In this document: one piece after another, positions 11,514 through 18,709 of the stretch
Numbering within the stretch: the stretch's first letter is position 1
Layout: every line of letters starts with the position of its first letter
Assembly: GCF_900659615.1 (NCBI RefSeq)
Contig: NZ_CAACUY010000083.1
Span: forward strand, 1 to 34,355
Source of the DNA: Actinomadura fibrosa
GTDB taxonomy: Bacteria > Actinomycetota > Actinomycetes > Streptosporangiales > Streptosporangiaceae
Direction: 5' to 3'
Length of the DNA: 34,355 bases
Notes under the pieces: generated by a model
The model's database searches: none
What the model was told of the DNA's origin: nothing
Seen by the model: the letters and a program-made list of their open reading frames with translations, nothing else
Program-made: the position numbers and the translations under genes

Positions 11514-12020
11514 TCAGCTGGCCTCGGGGATCGGCAGGGTCGGCTGGCTGGTGATGCCGAGGGTGTCCTCGACGAGAGTGACGAAGACGTCGGCGTCGTG
11601 CAGCAGTTCCTCGGCCTCGCGCGGGGTGACGGCGCGCGGGAGGCCCGCTTCGGCGGCGGCGCGCTTGTCGGCGCCGGCGGCGAAGAAGGCGGCCCATTCG
11701 CGCAGGGCGGGCTCGGCCTCGGGGAGCAGGACCCAGACGCTGCGGGGACGGCCCCGGCGGTGCGTCTCGACGGGCTCCTTGGCGGCGAGGACGGCCGCGG
11801 CGGCGCGGAGGGCGGCGAGGTGGGCGCAGACGTAGCGGACCGCGGGCGAGGTCGCCTCGGCCGCCTCCGCGAGGCCCATGCGGGCGGCGTGGAGCTGCCC
11901 GACGGCCGTGTGCCCCGGACGGGGCGCGGGCAGCGGGCGGGGCCGCGGGCTCGGCGGGACGGGCTGGGCGGCGGAATGAACGGCGGAGTGGGCTCCGCGT
12001 GCGGTCATCGTTCCGGACAT
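11514..12020 (-). CDS. SAV_6107-type HEPN-domain protein, LexA-controlled
   Basis: 168 residues. After a ~35-residue Pro/Ala-rich N-terminus comes an all-helical domain of the actinobacterial SAV_6107 HEPN type (RYVCAHLAALRAAAAVLAA, RPRSVWVLLPEAEPALREWA, VTPREAEELLHDADVFV). Family recognition is from memory of the sequence pattern. Arg62-x4-His67 fits the Rx4-6H motif of HEPN ribonucleases, but activity is unproven. The ATG at 12020 has AAGGAGG 5 nt upstream, which decides it over longer frames. The promoter region holds a perfect LexA operator, so the gene is probably DNA-damage induced. Confidence 0.78.
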   Translation of the reverse strand: MSGTMTARGAHSAVHSAAQPVPPSPRPRPLPAPRPGHTAVGQLHAARMGLAEAAEATSPAVRYVCAHLAALRAAAAVLAAKEPVETHRRGRPRSVWVLLPEAEPALREWAAFFAAGADKRAAAEAGLPRAVTPREAEELLHDADVFVTLVEDTLGITSQPTLPIPEAS

Positions 12021-12184
12021 GAATGCCTCCTTCCGGGGCTCGGGCCGGCCGGGCGGAGAGCTTCCCCTCACTCCGCCCGACCGTTCCGTCCCGCCGGAGG
12101 CCTGGTGGCGTGCCGCGCAACGAGCAGCGCCACGCTCCCCCCGGCGGGGACGTCGCCCTGGCGCGGGCCGCGAGTCCCGCGCCA

Positions 12185-12204
12185 CGTCGAACATAAGTTC
12201 GACG
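12185..12204. promoter_or_regulatory. LexA (SOS) box
   Basis: TCGAAC-ATAA-GTTCGA (12187-12202) is a perfect match to the Gram-positive/actinobacterial LexA operator CGAACNNNNGTTCG. The palindrome extends to 8-bp arms. It lies just downstream of a TTGACG/TTTACT promoter on the minus strand and about 165 bp upstream of the HEPN start, with no other gene to serve. A weaker half-palindrome (TCGTCA-ACGT-GTTCGA) lies at 12234-12249. Confidence 0.85.
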
Positions 12205-12211
12205 CAGGACC

Positions 12212-12240
12212 AGTAAAGCGTTCCCGCGGCGATTCGTCAA
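12212..12240 (-). promoter_or_regulatory. Candidate promoter of the HEPN gene
   Basis: Minus strand: TTGACG at 12240-12235, 17-bp spacer, TTTACT at 12217-12212. The predicted start of transcription falls at the edge of the LexA box, giving steric repression. It implies a leader of roughly 180 nt. Plus-strand bases 12241-12384, up to the next gene end, show nothing else I can name. Confidence 0.5.
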
Positions 12241-12384
12241 CGTGTTCGAATGGGTGTCGCTCTCCGCAGGTCAGCGGGCTTGTGAACAGGAGAACACACG
12301 GGTCTGACAGTTCTCACGACGGCTCGGGGCGGCGGCGTCAGGACGGCCGTCCGGGCCGCGCCCGCCGTGTGATCGTCGGTGGCC

Positions 12385-13152
12385 TCAGGAGGGGCGCCTG
12401 ACGTGCACCGGGACGTTCGTGCCCAGCAGGCTCGGGAGGTACTCGGCGATGTGCATGGGCATCCGGACGCAGCCGTGGGAGGCCGGGTAGCGGGGGACGT
12501 CCAGGGCGCCGTGGAAGGCGATGCCGCCGTTGAAGTAGATGGGGTTGTAGAGCTGCCCCAGGGGCGAGGTCTCCCAGCCGGACGCGCGGCGTCCGGTGCG
12601 GAAGTCGCCCGTGCTGGTGGTGGCGTAGCGGCAGCGGGCGACCGTGGCGCCGCGGTCCTTGGCGCAGTAGTACTCGCCCGAGCCGGAGGAGATGTGGCTG
12701 ATGAGGCGAGGTTTCCCGTTTTTGTAGAGGACGAGGTACTGGCGGCGGAGGTCGACGTCCACGCGGGTGGCTTCGCGGCGTTTCGCCACGGGACGCGGGT
12801 CGCGCGGGTGGTCCAGGGCCTTCCAGAACGATTTGCCGAGGGTGCCCGTCTGCTTGAGCCTGTTGACGCCCTGAAAGGCCCAGACGGCGAGCTGCGTAGA
12901 CGGGCCGTAACGCCCGTCGGCCTTGCCCGGGTCGTAGTGGAGGTCCTTGAGGCGCTGCTGGAGGCGCTTGACGTCGGCGCCCTTCGCGCCGGGCTTCAGC
13001 TTGCGCTGGACGGGCGAGGGTTTCGGGGACGGCTTGCGCGTGGACGGTGAGGCCGAGTGCGACGGCGGTGGGGCGCCCGCCTCGTCCACCGGCTCGCACG
13101 CCGCGATCAGGACGGCCGGGATCAGCAAAAGCGCGGTCTTCCGCATGTCCAT
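12385..13152 (-). CDS. L,D-transpeptidase lipoprotein with peptidoglycan-binding domain
   Basis: Cell-wall enzyme that forms 3-3 (or lipoprotein) cross-links outside the membrane. 255 residues. A lipoprotein signal peptide ends in LIAAC with Cys19 as the lipidated residue, followed by a Ser/Pro/Lys linker. A PG_binding_1 domain lies at about 52-110 (GAKGADVKRLQQRLKDLHYD, DGRYGPSTQLAVWAFQ). The YkuD catalytic domain follows, with the signature SHGCVRM and nucleophile near Cys228. Start 13152 (GAGGAG, 4-nt spacing) or 13146 (10 nt); both keep the signal peptide. A TAGAGT -10 on this strand overlaps the -10 of the divergent deacylase gene. Confidence 0.92.
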   Translation of the reverse strand: MDMRKTALLLIPAVLIAACEPVDEAGAPPPSHSASPSTRKPSPKPSPVQRKLKPGAKGADVKRLQQRLKDLHYDPGKADGRYGPSTQLAVWAFQGVNRLKQTGTLGKSFWKALDHPRDPRPVAKRREATRVDVDLRRQYLVLYKNGKPRLISHISSGSGEYYCAKDRGATVARCRYATTSTGDFRTGRRASGWETSPLGQLYNPIYFNGGIAFHGALDVPRYPASHGCVRMPMHIAEYLPSLLGTNVPVHVRRPS

Positions 13153-13174
13153 CGGTCTCCTCGCGTCGACCCTG

Positions 13175-13184
13175 ACTCTAAAGT
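13175..13184. promoter_or_regulatory. Overlapping divergent -10 elements
   Basis: Minus-strand TAGAGT (13180-13175) and plus-strand TAAAGT (13179-13184) share two bases. The first would serve the L,D-transpeptidase. The second lies 7 nt before the ATG of the deacylase gene. Both fit TANNNT. Confidence 0.5.
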
Positions 13185-13191
13185 GCTTCCC

Positions 13192-13659
13192 ATGCATCCG
13201 AATGCCGAACGTGTGGCGAAGGCCCTGCGCGAGGGCGGCGCGGCCGGGGAGATCGTGGAGCTGCCGGACTCGGCGCGCACGGCGCAGGCCGCGGCGGACC
13301 AGCTGGGCTGCGAGGTGGGCGCGATCGCCAACAGCCTGGTGTTCGACGCCGACGGGGCGCCGCTGCTGGTGCTGACGAGCGGCGCGCACCGGGTGGACAC
13401 GGTGCGCGTCGCGGCGCTGGTGGGGGCGGAGAAGGTCCGGCGGGCGACGCCGGAGTTCGTCCGGGAGGCGACGGGGCAGGCGATCGGGGGTGTCGCTCCG
13501 CTGGGGCACCCGGCGCCGATCCGTACGCTCGTGGACGTGTGGCTGGAGAAGTACGACCAGGTGTGGGCGGCCGGCGGTGTCCCGCACACCGTCTTCCCGA
13601 CGTCGTTCGGGGAGCTGGTGCGCCTCACCGGGGGCACCCCGGCTGAGGTCGGCGACTGA
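13192..13659 (+). CDS. YbaK/EbsC-family aminoacyl-tRNA deacylase
   Basis: 155 residues, the size of free-standing trans-editing proteins that clear mischarged tRNA(Pro) (Cys- or Ala-). Characteristic stretches: VELPDSARTAQAAADQLG, GAIANSLVF, LVLTSGAHRVD, EFVREATGQAIGGVAPLGH and the C-terminal GVPHTVFPTSFGELVRLTG. Substrate specificity cannot be read from sequence alone. The ATG follows a TAAAGT -10 by 7 nt with no SD, so the message is probably leaderless. The ArsC-like gene follows after 9 nt. Confidence 0.9.
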   Translation: MHPNAERVAKALREGGAAGEIVELPDSARTAQAAADQLGCEVGAIANSLVFDADGAPLLVLTSGAHRVDTVRVAALVGAEKVRRATPEFVREATGQAIGGVAPLGHPAPIRTLVDVWLEKYDQVWAAGGVPHTVFPTSFGELVRLTGGTPAEVGD

Positions 13660-13668
13660 GGAGAGCAC

Positions 13669-14019
13669 GTGGAGATCTGGCACAACCCGAGGTGCTCGAA
13701 GAGCCGGGCGGCGAAGGCGGCTCTGGACGAGGCGGGCGTGGAGTACACCGAGCGCCGCTACCTGGACGAGCCGCCGTCGGCGGAGGAGTTCGACGCGGTG
13801 CTCACGCGGATCGGCGCGGAGCCGTGGGACGTGGCGCGGCTGAACGAGCCCGTCGCCAAGGAGCTGGGGCTGAAGGACCTGGAGCACGACCGGAAGCGCT
13901 GGATCGAGATCATGGTGGCGAACCCGGTGCTGATCCAGCGGCCGATCGTGGTGGGCGGCGGCGGGGCCGTCGTGGCGCGCGATGCCGATTCGGTACGGAA
14001 GGCCCTCGACAGCCTGTGA
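13669..14019 (+). CDS. ArsC/Spx-like thioredoxin-fold reductase
   Basis: 116 residues, typical of the ArsC/YffB family. The N-terminal HNPRCSKSR places the active Cys at 9. The conserved end RPIVVGGGGAVVARD matches the family's cis-Pro region. The Arg of the Cys-x-x-x-x-x-Arg arrangement is at 12, so detoxifying arsenate reductase activity is possible, but no ars genes are nearby. GTG start with GAGGAG upstream. Probably cotranscribed with the deacylase gene 9 nt upstream. Confidence 0.85.
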   Translation: MEIWHNPRCSKSRAAKAALDEAGVEYTERRYLDEPPSAEEFDAVLTRIGAEPWDVARLNEPVAKELGLKDLEHDRKRWIEIMVANPVLIQRPIVVGGGGAVVARDADSVRKALDSL

Positions 14020-14092
14020 CGCGGGTGTGATTCTGGGAAACTGACGATCCTGGGCGACTGGGCCATGACGATCGGTGACCTCCGGAGGGGCG

Positions 14093-14995
14093 ATGACCGC
14101 GCAGATGCGCACCGGCCCGGCGGCGCGCGACCCGGAATTCCGCGGGATCGATCCACCGGCGCTCAATCAGGTGATCAAGCAGGTGCAGGACGCGCAGAAC
14201 GCGATCCGGAGCTGGCTGAACGGGCACCGGCCGCCGCCGGGGGTGTCGGCCGCCGGGTACCGGCAGGCCGACCAGGTGGCGCAGTGGGCCGCCGACCAGC
14301 TCGGGATGCTGACGCGCCGCTACAACTACGCGATCACCCATCCGGACGGCGGCGGCGGTGTGGGCGCCCCGCCGGTGCCCGCGCCGAGCCCGTCGCCCGT
14401 GGGCGCGAAGCCCGGCGCTCCGGCACCGCGGCGCCAGGCGCCCGTCGGCCCGTCCCCGGGGGGTGGCTCCCCGGGCGGGGGTTCCGGGTCGTCCGGCGGA
14501 GGGCGGCCGCATCCGGTGAAGACGCCGCCGAGGGCGCCGTCGCCGACTCCGCGCGGTGCCGGTGACCTGGGCAACTTCCCGAACCGGCAGGCCGCGGCCA
14601 AGGCGGCGAAGGTGGACGCGCTGGCCGCGGTGGCCGCGATCCAGGACGGCAAGCCCGTCCCCGGGTCGGTGTGGACGCACCTCAAGGCGAACGCGGACGA
14701 TCCCGACTACACCGAGAAGCTGTACGAGCGGCTCGGTCCGGCCGCCACGGCGGACCTGCTGGGGACGGTCCGCGGGGACGAGGCGCGGCTGAAGGTGATC
14801 GAGGAGTCGCTCGGCACGTCCAGCCACCATCTGACGATGGACGTGAAGTGGCTGCGGGCGTTCCTGGCGGAGGCCGACCACGCGGGGATCCGTCCGGTGG
14901 CCGTCCAGGTGCTCACGGGGGCCGACATGAGCCGCAAGACGCGCGAGGCCATCGCCAAGCTCGACCTGGAACCGACCACGGGACGGAGTGACTGA
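14093..14995 (+). CDS. Putative type VII secretion substrate: helical N-domain, Pro/Gly linker, helical C-domain
   Basis: 300 residues of unnamed function. Residues 1-85 are predicted helical (ALNQVIKQVQDAQNAIRSWL, QADQVAQWAADQLGMLTRRY), resembling WXG100-like modules. Residues 88-155 are a Pro/Gly/Ser linker. The C-terminal ~140 residues hold DPDYTEKLYERLGPAATADLL, a pattern I associate with the helical domain of large actinobacterial T7SS-type toxins, but no toxin domain follows. No signal peptide. ATG preceded by GGAGG. The stop is 2 nt from the next gene, which encodes a short WXG100-like protein. Assignment is inference from architecture and pairing. Confidence 0.55.
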   Translation: MTAQMRTGPAARDPEFRGIDPPALNQVIKQVQDAQNAIRSWLNGHRPPPGVSAAGYRQADQVAQWAADQLGMLTRRYNYAITHPDGGGGVGAPPVPAPSPSPVGAKPGAPAPRRQAPVGPSPGGGSPGGGSGSSGGGRPHPVKTPPRAPSPTPRGAGDLGNFPNRQAAAKAAKVDALAAVAAIQDGKPVPGSVWTHLKANADDPDYTEKLYERLGPAATADLLGTVRGDEARLKVIEESLGTSSHHLTMDVKWLRAFLAEADHAGIRPVAVQVLTGADMSRKTREAIAKLDLEPTTGRSD

Positions 14996-14997
14996 GC

Positions 14998-15330
14998 ATG
15001 GCCGCCCCACCGCCTCCCGGGAGCCTGCCCCCGCCGCTGGACCCCGCCGCGGCGACCAAGCTGTCGCCGACAGAGCAGCCCAATCCGGCCTACAGGCAGC
15101 TGTACCAGGCCTACGTGGACGCCTACGGAAGCATCGACCGCCTCCGGACGGCTCTGGACGCGCCGGTGCGCACGCTCGGCTCCACCGACGCGTGGCTGGG
15201 TCCGGAGGCGCGCCAGTGGAGCGGGCAGCTCGACGCCAACCGCGGGACGCTGAAGAAGGCGGCGGACCGCATCCTGTGGGACATCTACGACCGGCTTTCC
15301 TCCACGCAGAGGACCATCTCGCGGGTCTAG
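14998..15330 (+). CDS. WXG100-like small helical protein, partner of the upstream gene
   Basis: 110 residues. A Pro-rich first 25 is followed by a predicted helix-turn-helix hairpin: AYRQLYQAYVDAYGSIDRL, then a turn at DAWLGPEA, then RQWSGQLDANRGTLKKAADRI. The W-x-G-P turn with a following Trp and evenly spaced Arg/Leu is the layout of Streptosporangiales ESX-type partner proteins. It begins 2 nt after the preceding stop, so the pair is translationally linked. Its own stop TAG is also the first half of the -10 (TAGTCT) of the next gene. Confidence 0.5.
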   Translation: MAAPPPPGSLPPPLDPAAATKLSPTEQPNPAYRQLYQAYVDAYGSIDRLRTALDAPVRTLGSTDAWLGPEARQWSGQLDANRGTLKKAADRILWDIYDRLSSTQRTISRV

Positions 15331-15340
15331 TCTCTCTCTG

Positions 15341-15943
15341 GTGAGGGACCCGAAGCTGCGCGAGATCGACGAACGCGCCTTCCTACGCCGGCTGGACCCG
15401 ATGCTGGACGTGTACGCGGCGGCGATGGAGCCGCCCGCGGAGCAGCTCCCGGGCCGGCACACGATCATGGAGCGGCACTCGTCCTACCCGGCGTTCCGCG
15501 CGTTCGTCGCGGAGCGGCGGGGCGCGCTGCCCGGTCTGCCGGGCCCGGTGCAGGGGTTCGCGTACGGGTTCCACGGCGAGCGCGGGCAGTGGTGGCACGA
15601 CGTCGTCTACCACGCGCTGAGCGAGCGGGAGGGCGTCGACCACGCGGAGGCGTGGCTGGAGGACCCGTTCGAGGTGGCGGAGCTCCACGTCCACCCGGAC
15701 GCCCAGGGCCGGGGCCTCGGCCGCGGGTTGCTGACGGCCCTGTGCGAGGGCAGGCAGGAGCGGACGGTGGTGCTGTCCACGCTGGACCGCAGGCCCGACA
15801 CGCCCGCGCGGCGCCTCTACCGTTCGGTAGGCATGGTGGATCTGCTGACCGACTTCGAGTTCCCCGGGGGCGGGCCCCGCTACGCGGTCATGGGCGGGAC
15901 GCTGCCCCTGGCGCCGTACCCGCCGGCCTCCAGCAGCCCGTAG
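15341..15943 (+). CDS. GNAT-family N-acetyltransferase
   Basis: 200 residues. Motif A of GNAT enzymes is clear: VAELHVHPDAQGRGLGRGLL binds acetyl-CoA, followed by VVLSTLDRRPDTPARRLYRSVGM (motif B with the conserved Tyr). Substrate unknown. The GTG at 15341 lies 7 nt after TAGTCT with no SD, indicating a leaderless transcript starting inside the end of the previous gene. The last 64 bp overlap metF on the other strand. Confidence 0.85.
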   Translation: MRDPKLREIDERAFLRRLDPMLDVYAAAMEPPAEQLPGRHTIMERHSSYPAFRAFVAERRGALPGLPGPVQGFAYGFHGERGQWWHDVVYHALSEREGVDHAEAWLEDPFEVAELHVHPDAQGRGLGRGLLTALCEGRQERTVVLSTLDRRPDTPARRLYRSVGMVDLLTDFEFPGGGPRYAVMGGTLPLAPYPPASSSP

Positions 15944-16815
15944 ACCTCGCGGGTCGCCGTGGACTGGTTGAAGGTGATGAAGTGGATGCCCGGCGCGCCC
16001 TGGTCGAGGAGCTCGGCGCAGAGCTCCGCGGCGTGCTCGATGCCGAGCCGCCGGACGGCCTCCGGATCGTCCGCGACGGCCTCGAAGCGGGCCCGCAGCT
16101 CCGCCGGGAAGGGCGCGCCCGAGAGCTGCTCCGACCGCTCGATGGTGCTGATCTGGGTGACCGGCATGATGCCGGGGATGATCGGCACGTCGCAGCCGGC
16201 GGCGTCGACGCGGTCGCGCAGCCGCAGGAAGTCGTCGGCGCGGAAGAACATCTGGGTGATCGCGTAGTCGGCGCCGGCCCGGCACTTGGCGACGAAGTGC
16301 CGGGTGTCGCTCTCGATGTCGGCCGAGCGCGGGTGCTTGTAGGGGAACGCGGCGACGCCGACGCTGAAGTCGCCGTACGAGCGGATCATGGAGACGAGCT
16401 CGGCGGCGTACTCGACCCCGTCCGGGTGCTTGACCCACTCCCCCGTCGGGTCGCCGGGCGGGTCGCCGCGGACGGCGAGGATGTTGCGCACGCCGACCGA
16501 CGCGAACCGTCCGATGAGCTGCCGCAGCTCGGCCTGGGAGTGGTTGACGGCCGTGAAGTGCGCGACGGGCGTGAGGGTGGTGTCGGTGGCGATCCGCTCG
16601 ACGATGTCGACGGTCTTGTCGCGGGTCCCGCCGCCGGCGCCGTAGGTCACCGACACGAACGTCGGGTGGAGGGACTCCAGCTGGCGGATCGTGCGCCAGA
16701 GCGTCCGCGCGCCCTTCTCGGTCTTGGGCGGGAAGAACTCGAACGAGAAGGACCGGTCGCCCGAGGCCAGCAGCTCTCGGACGGTCGGGGGCCGGTCTGG
16801 GCGCAGACGTCGCAT
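15880..16815 (-). CDS. metF: 5,10-Methylenetetrahydrofolate reductase
   Basis: FAD enzyme that makes 5-methyl-THF for methionine synthesis. 311 residues, TIM-barrel. Diagnostic stretches: FSFEFFPPKTEKGARTLW with the catalytic Glu, THPTFVSVTYGAGG-type strand (here LHPTFVSVTYGAGGG), NILAVRGDPPGD, ADYAITQMFFRADDF and PIIPGIMPV. The ATG at 16815 follows TAGGCT by 6 nt with no SD, so it is probably leaderless. Gene order metF / prenyl synthase (divergent) matches Rv2172c-Rv2173 of M. tuberculosis. The 3' end overlaps the convergent acetyltransferase gene by 64 bp. Confidence 0.94.
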   Translation of the reverse strand: MRRLRPDRPPTVRELLASGDRSFSFEFFPPKTEKGARTLWRTIRQLESLHPTFVSVTYGAGGGTRDKTVDIVERIATDTTLTPVAHFTAVNHSQAELRQLIGRFASVGVRNILAVRGDPPGDPTGEWVKHPDGVEYAAELVSMIRSYGDFSVGVAAFPYKHPRSADIESDTRHFVAKCRAGADYAITQMFFRADDFLRLRDRVDAAGCDVPIIPGIMPVTQISTIERSEQLSGAPFPAELRARFEAVADDPEAVRRLGIEHAAELCAELLDQGAPGIHFITFNQSTATREVYGLLEAGGYGARGSVPPMTA

Positions 16816-16877
16816 CGCCCCAGCCTACAGAAGGGACGTCACCGGGCGGCAAAGGTGATTCCGCCCACGCCTCGATT

Positions 16878-16899
16878 CCGTTATGTCCCAAATTAACGG
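16878..16899. promoter_or_regulatory. Inverted repeat in the metF / prenyl synthase divergent region
   Basis: CCGTTA-N10-TAACGG, an AT-richer palindrome upstream of both -10 elements. Possible operator; no known consensus recognised. Confidence 0.3.
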
Positions 16900-16963
16900 A
16901 CTCCAGGGAGATTGCCCGCTCCTGCCCGGTCGAAGGCCGCGAACCGCTCGATACGATCGCCCC

Positions 16964-17035
16964 ATGTCGAGGAGCCGCCCGCGCACGTCCCGCACGCCCA
17001 CGAGCCGCACGTCCGCGGGCACGGCACGCCGATGA
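16964..17035 (+). CDS. Possible 23-residue leader peptide
   Basis: An ATG at 16964 lies 6 nt after TACGAT, fitting the leaderless pattern seen elsewhere in the window. The frame encodes an Arg/Ser/Thr-rich peptide starting MSRSRPRTSR and stops at TGA 17033-17035, overlapping the ATG (17032) of the prenyl synthase as ATGA. If translated, it would deliver ribosomes to a gene with no good SD of its own. Speculative but position-specific. Confidence 0.4.
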   Translation: MSRSRPRTSRTPTSRTSAGTARR

Positions 17036-18078
17036 GCCGGCTCCGCAAGGAGATCGACGAGGCGCTCCTCGACTTCGTCGGCCGGCAGCGCCCCGCCCTG
17101 CTGGACATCAGCGCCGACCTGGCGCCGCTGATGTCCGCCCTGGACGCGCTGCTGAGCGGCGGCAAGCGGCTCCGCCCCTCGTTCTGCTACTGGGGCTGGC
17201 GCGCGGCGGGCGGCGGCACCGACCCGGGCATCGTGGCCGCCGCGGCGTCCCTGGAGCTGCTCCAGGCGAGCGCGCTGATCCACGACGACGTCATGGACTC
17301 CAGCGACACCCGCCGCGGGCAGCCGTCCGTCCACCGCCGGTTCGAGGCGCTGCACCGCGCGCAGGGCTGGCCCGGCGACGCGCAGGCGTTCGGCGGCGGC
17401 ACCGCGATCCTGCTCGGCGACCTGTGCCTGGCCTGGTCGAGCGAGATGTTCGAGACGTGCGGGCTGGACGACGAGCGCCGCCGCCGCGGCCGGGCCGTCT
17501 ACGACGTGATGCGCACCGAGGTCATGTGCGGCCAGTACCTCGACATGCTGGAGGGGACGCGCGGCGAGGCGACGGTCGAGACCGCGCTGCGGGTCGTGGA
17601 GTACAAGGCCGCCAAGTACACGATCGAGCGCCCGCTGCACCTCGGCGCCGCGCTCGCCGGCGCCGACCCGCGCGTGACCGCCGCGCTCACCGGCTACGGG
17701 CTGCCCCTCGGCATCGCGTTCCAGCTCCGCGACGACGTCCTCGGCGTCTTCGGCGACCCGGCCGAGACCGGCAAGCCCGCGGGCGACGACCTGCGCGAGG
17801 GCAAGCGCACGGTCCTGGTGGCGCTCACCCTGGAACGGGCCAGCGCGGCGCAGGCGGCGGCGCTCCAGCGGCGGCTCGGCGACCCCGCGCTGGACCGTCC
17901 CGGCGTGGACGAGCTCCGCGCCATCATCGAGGAGACCGGCGGCCTCGCGGCCTGCGAGGCGCTGATCGACCGCTACGCCCGCGAAGCCCGCGAGGCCCTC
18001 GCCGCCGCCCCGATCACCGAAGAAGCCCGCGAAGCCCTCACCGACCTGGCCACAGCAGCAGTTGCTCGTTTGGCGTAG
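17032..18078 (+). CDS. Polyprenyl (geranylgeranyl-type) diphosphate synthase
   Basis: Trans-prenyltransferase that elongates DMAPP/GPP with IPP. 348 residues. GGKRLRPSF binds IPP, the first Asp-rich motif is in LIHDDVMDSSDTRRG, and the second is in FQLRDDVLGVFGD followed by GKPAGDDLREGKRT, the layout of actinobacterial IdsA-type enzymes. Chain length is not certain. The residues before the first Asp motif (LLQASALIH) suggest a C20-class product. ATG 17032 is chosen because longer in-frame starts (TTG 16912) would add a low-complexity His/Pro stretch. It overlaps the leader-peptide stop. Confidence 0.9.
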   Translation: MSRLRKEIDEALLDFVGRQRPALLDISADLAPLMSALDALLSGGKRLRPSFCYWGWRAAGGGTDPGIVAAAASLELLQASALIHDDVMDSSDTRRGQPSVHRRFEALHRAQGWPGDAQAFGGGTAILLGDLCLAWSSEMFETCGLDDERRRRGRAVYDVMRTEVMCGQYLDMLEGTRGEATVETALRVVEYKAAKYTIERPLHLGAALAGADPRVTAALTGYGLPLGIAFQLRDDVLGVFGDPAETGKPAGDDLREGKRTVLVALTLERASAAQAAALQRRLGDPALDRPGVDELRAIIEETGGLAACEALIDRYAREAREALAAAPITEEAREALTDLATAAVARLA

Positions 18079-18130
18079 CCCGCCGGGGTGACACGATCCG
18101 GCCAAGAACGGCTCGCGGGGTAGCATCTTC

Positions 18131-18144
18131 CCACCGATTGGTGG
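18131..18144. promoter_or_regulatory. Small palindrome between -10 and start of the CMD gene
   Basis: CCACC-GATT-GGTGG, located 4 nt downstream of a TAGCAT -10 (18121-18126) and 13 nt upstream of the ATG at 18158. Its position over the transcription start fits an operator. Regulator unknown. Confidence 0.35.
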
Positions 18145-18157
18145 CAGAAATGTCGGC

Positions 18158-18709
18158 ATGTGCGCCGATACTCCAGAGCACCATGAGCCTCAGACGCCGC
18201 GCGTCGGACCGCTGCCCGAGGGCGAGTGGGACGACGCGCTCAAGGCCGTCGTCGCCAATACCGGGCCGCTGAACGTCTTCACGACGATCGGGCGGCACCG
18301 CGAGCTGTTCCAGTCGTGGATCGGGTTCGGCTCGATGCTGCTGTACAAGGGCACCATCCCGGCCCGGGACCGCGAGCTCGCCATCCTCAGGACGGCGCAC
18401 CGCCGGTCCTGCGCCTACGAGTGGACGCACCACCGGCGGATCGGGCTGGAGGCGGGCCTGACCGAGGCGGAGGTCGCCGCGACCCGGCTGGGGCTGGACG
18501 ACCACGCGTGGAGCGAGGACGACCTGGCCGTCCTGACGGCCGCGGACGAGCTGGACGAGCTCGGCACCGTCACGGACGGGACGTGGGCGGCGCTCGCGGG
18601 GCGCTTCGGTGAGAACCAGCTGATCGAGCTCGTGATCCTCATCGGCCACTACCACATGGTCGCCTTCGCGCTGAACGCGCTGCGCGTCCAGGTCGAGGAC
18701 GGGCACTGA
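18158..18709 (+). CDS. Carboxymuconolactone decarboxylase (CMD)-family protein
   Basis: 183 residues. A CMD domain covers about 40-140: LFQSWIGFGSMLLYKGTIPARDRELAILRTA, then SCAYEWTHHRRIG. The single Cys with a following His pair replaces the CxxC of AhpD, so peroxidase activity like AhpD's is unlikely. Family members are small trimeric/hexameric enzymes, many uncharacterised. The stop overlaps the start of the secreted glycosidase gene as TGATG, an unusual partnership. Confidence 0.85.
   Translation: MCADTPEHHEPQTPRVGPLPEGEWDDALKAVVANTGPLNVFTTIGRHRELFQSWIGFGSMLLYKGTIPARDRELAILRTAHRRSCAYEWTHHRRIGLEAGLTEAEVAATRLGLDDHAWSEDDLAVLTAADELDELGTVTDGTWAALAGRFGENQLIELVILIGHYHMVAFALNALRVQVEDGH

Noticed and set aside
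10345..11835. Long plus-strand frame through the tandem array
   Set aside because: No conserved motif. The repeat units fall in changing frames along it, as expected for non-coding repeats, and it overlaps the supported HEPN gene antisense.
12187..12202. LexA control of the L,D-transpeptidase
   Set aside because: The box lies beyond the 3' end of that gene; only the HEPN gene is downstream of it in a transcribing orientation.
13669..14019. Arsenic resistance locus
   Set aside because: Only the ArsC-like gene is present; no arsR, arsB/acr3 or thioredoxin partner, and it is paired with a tRNA-editing gene.
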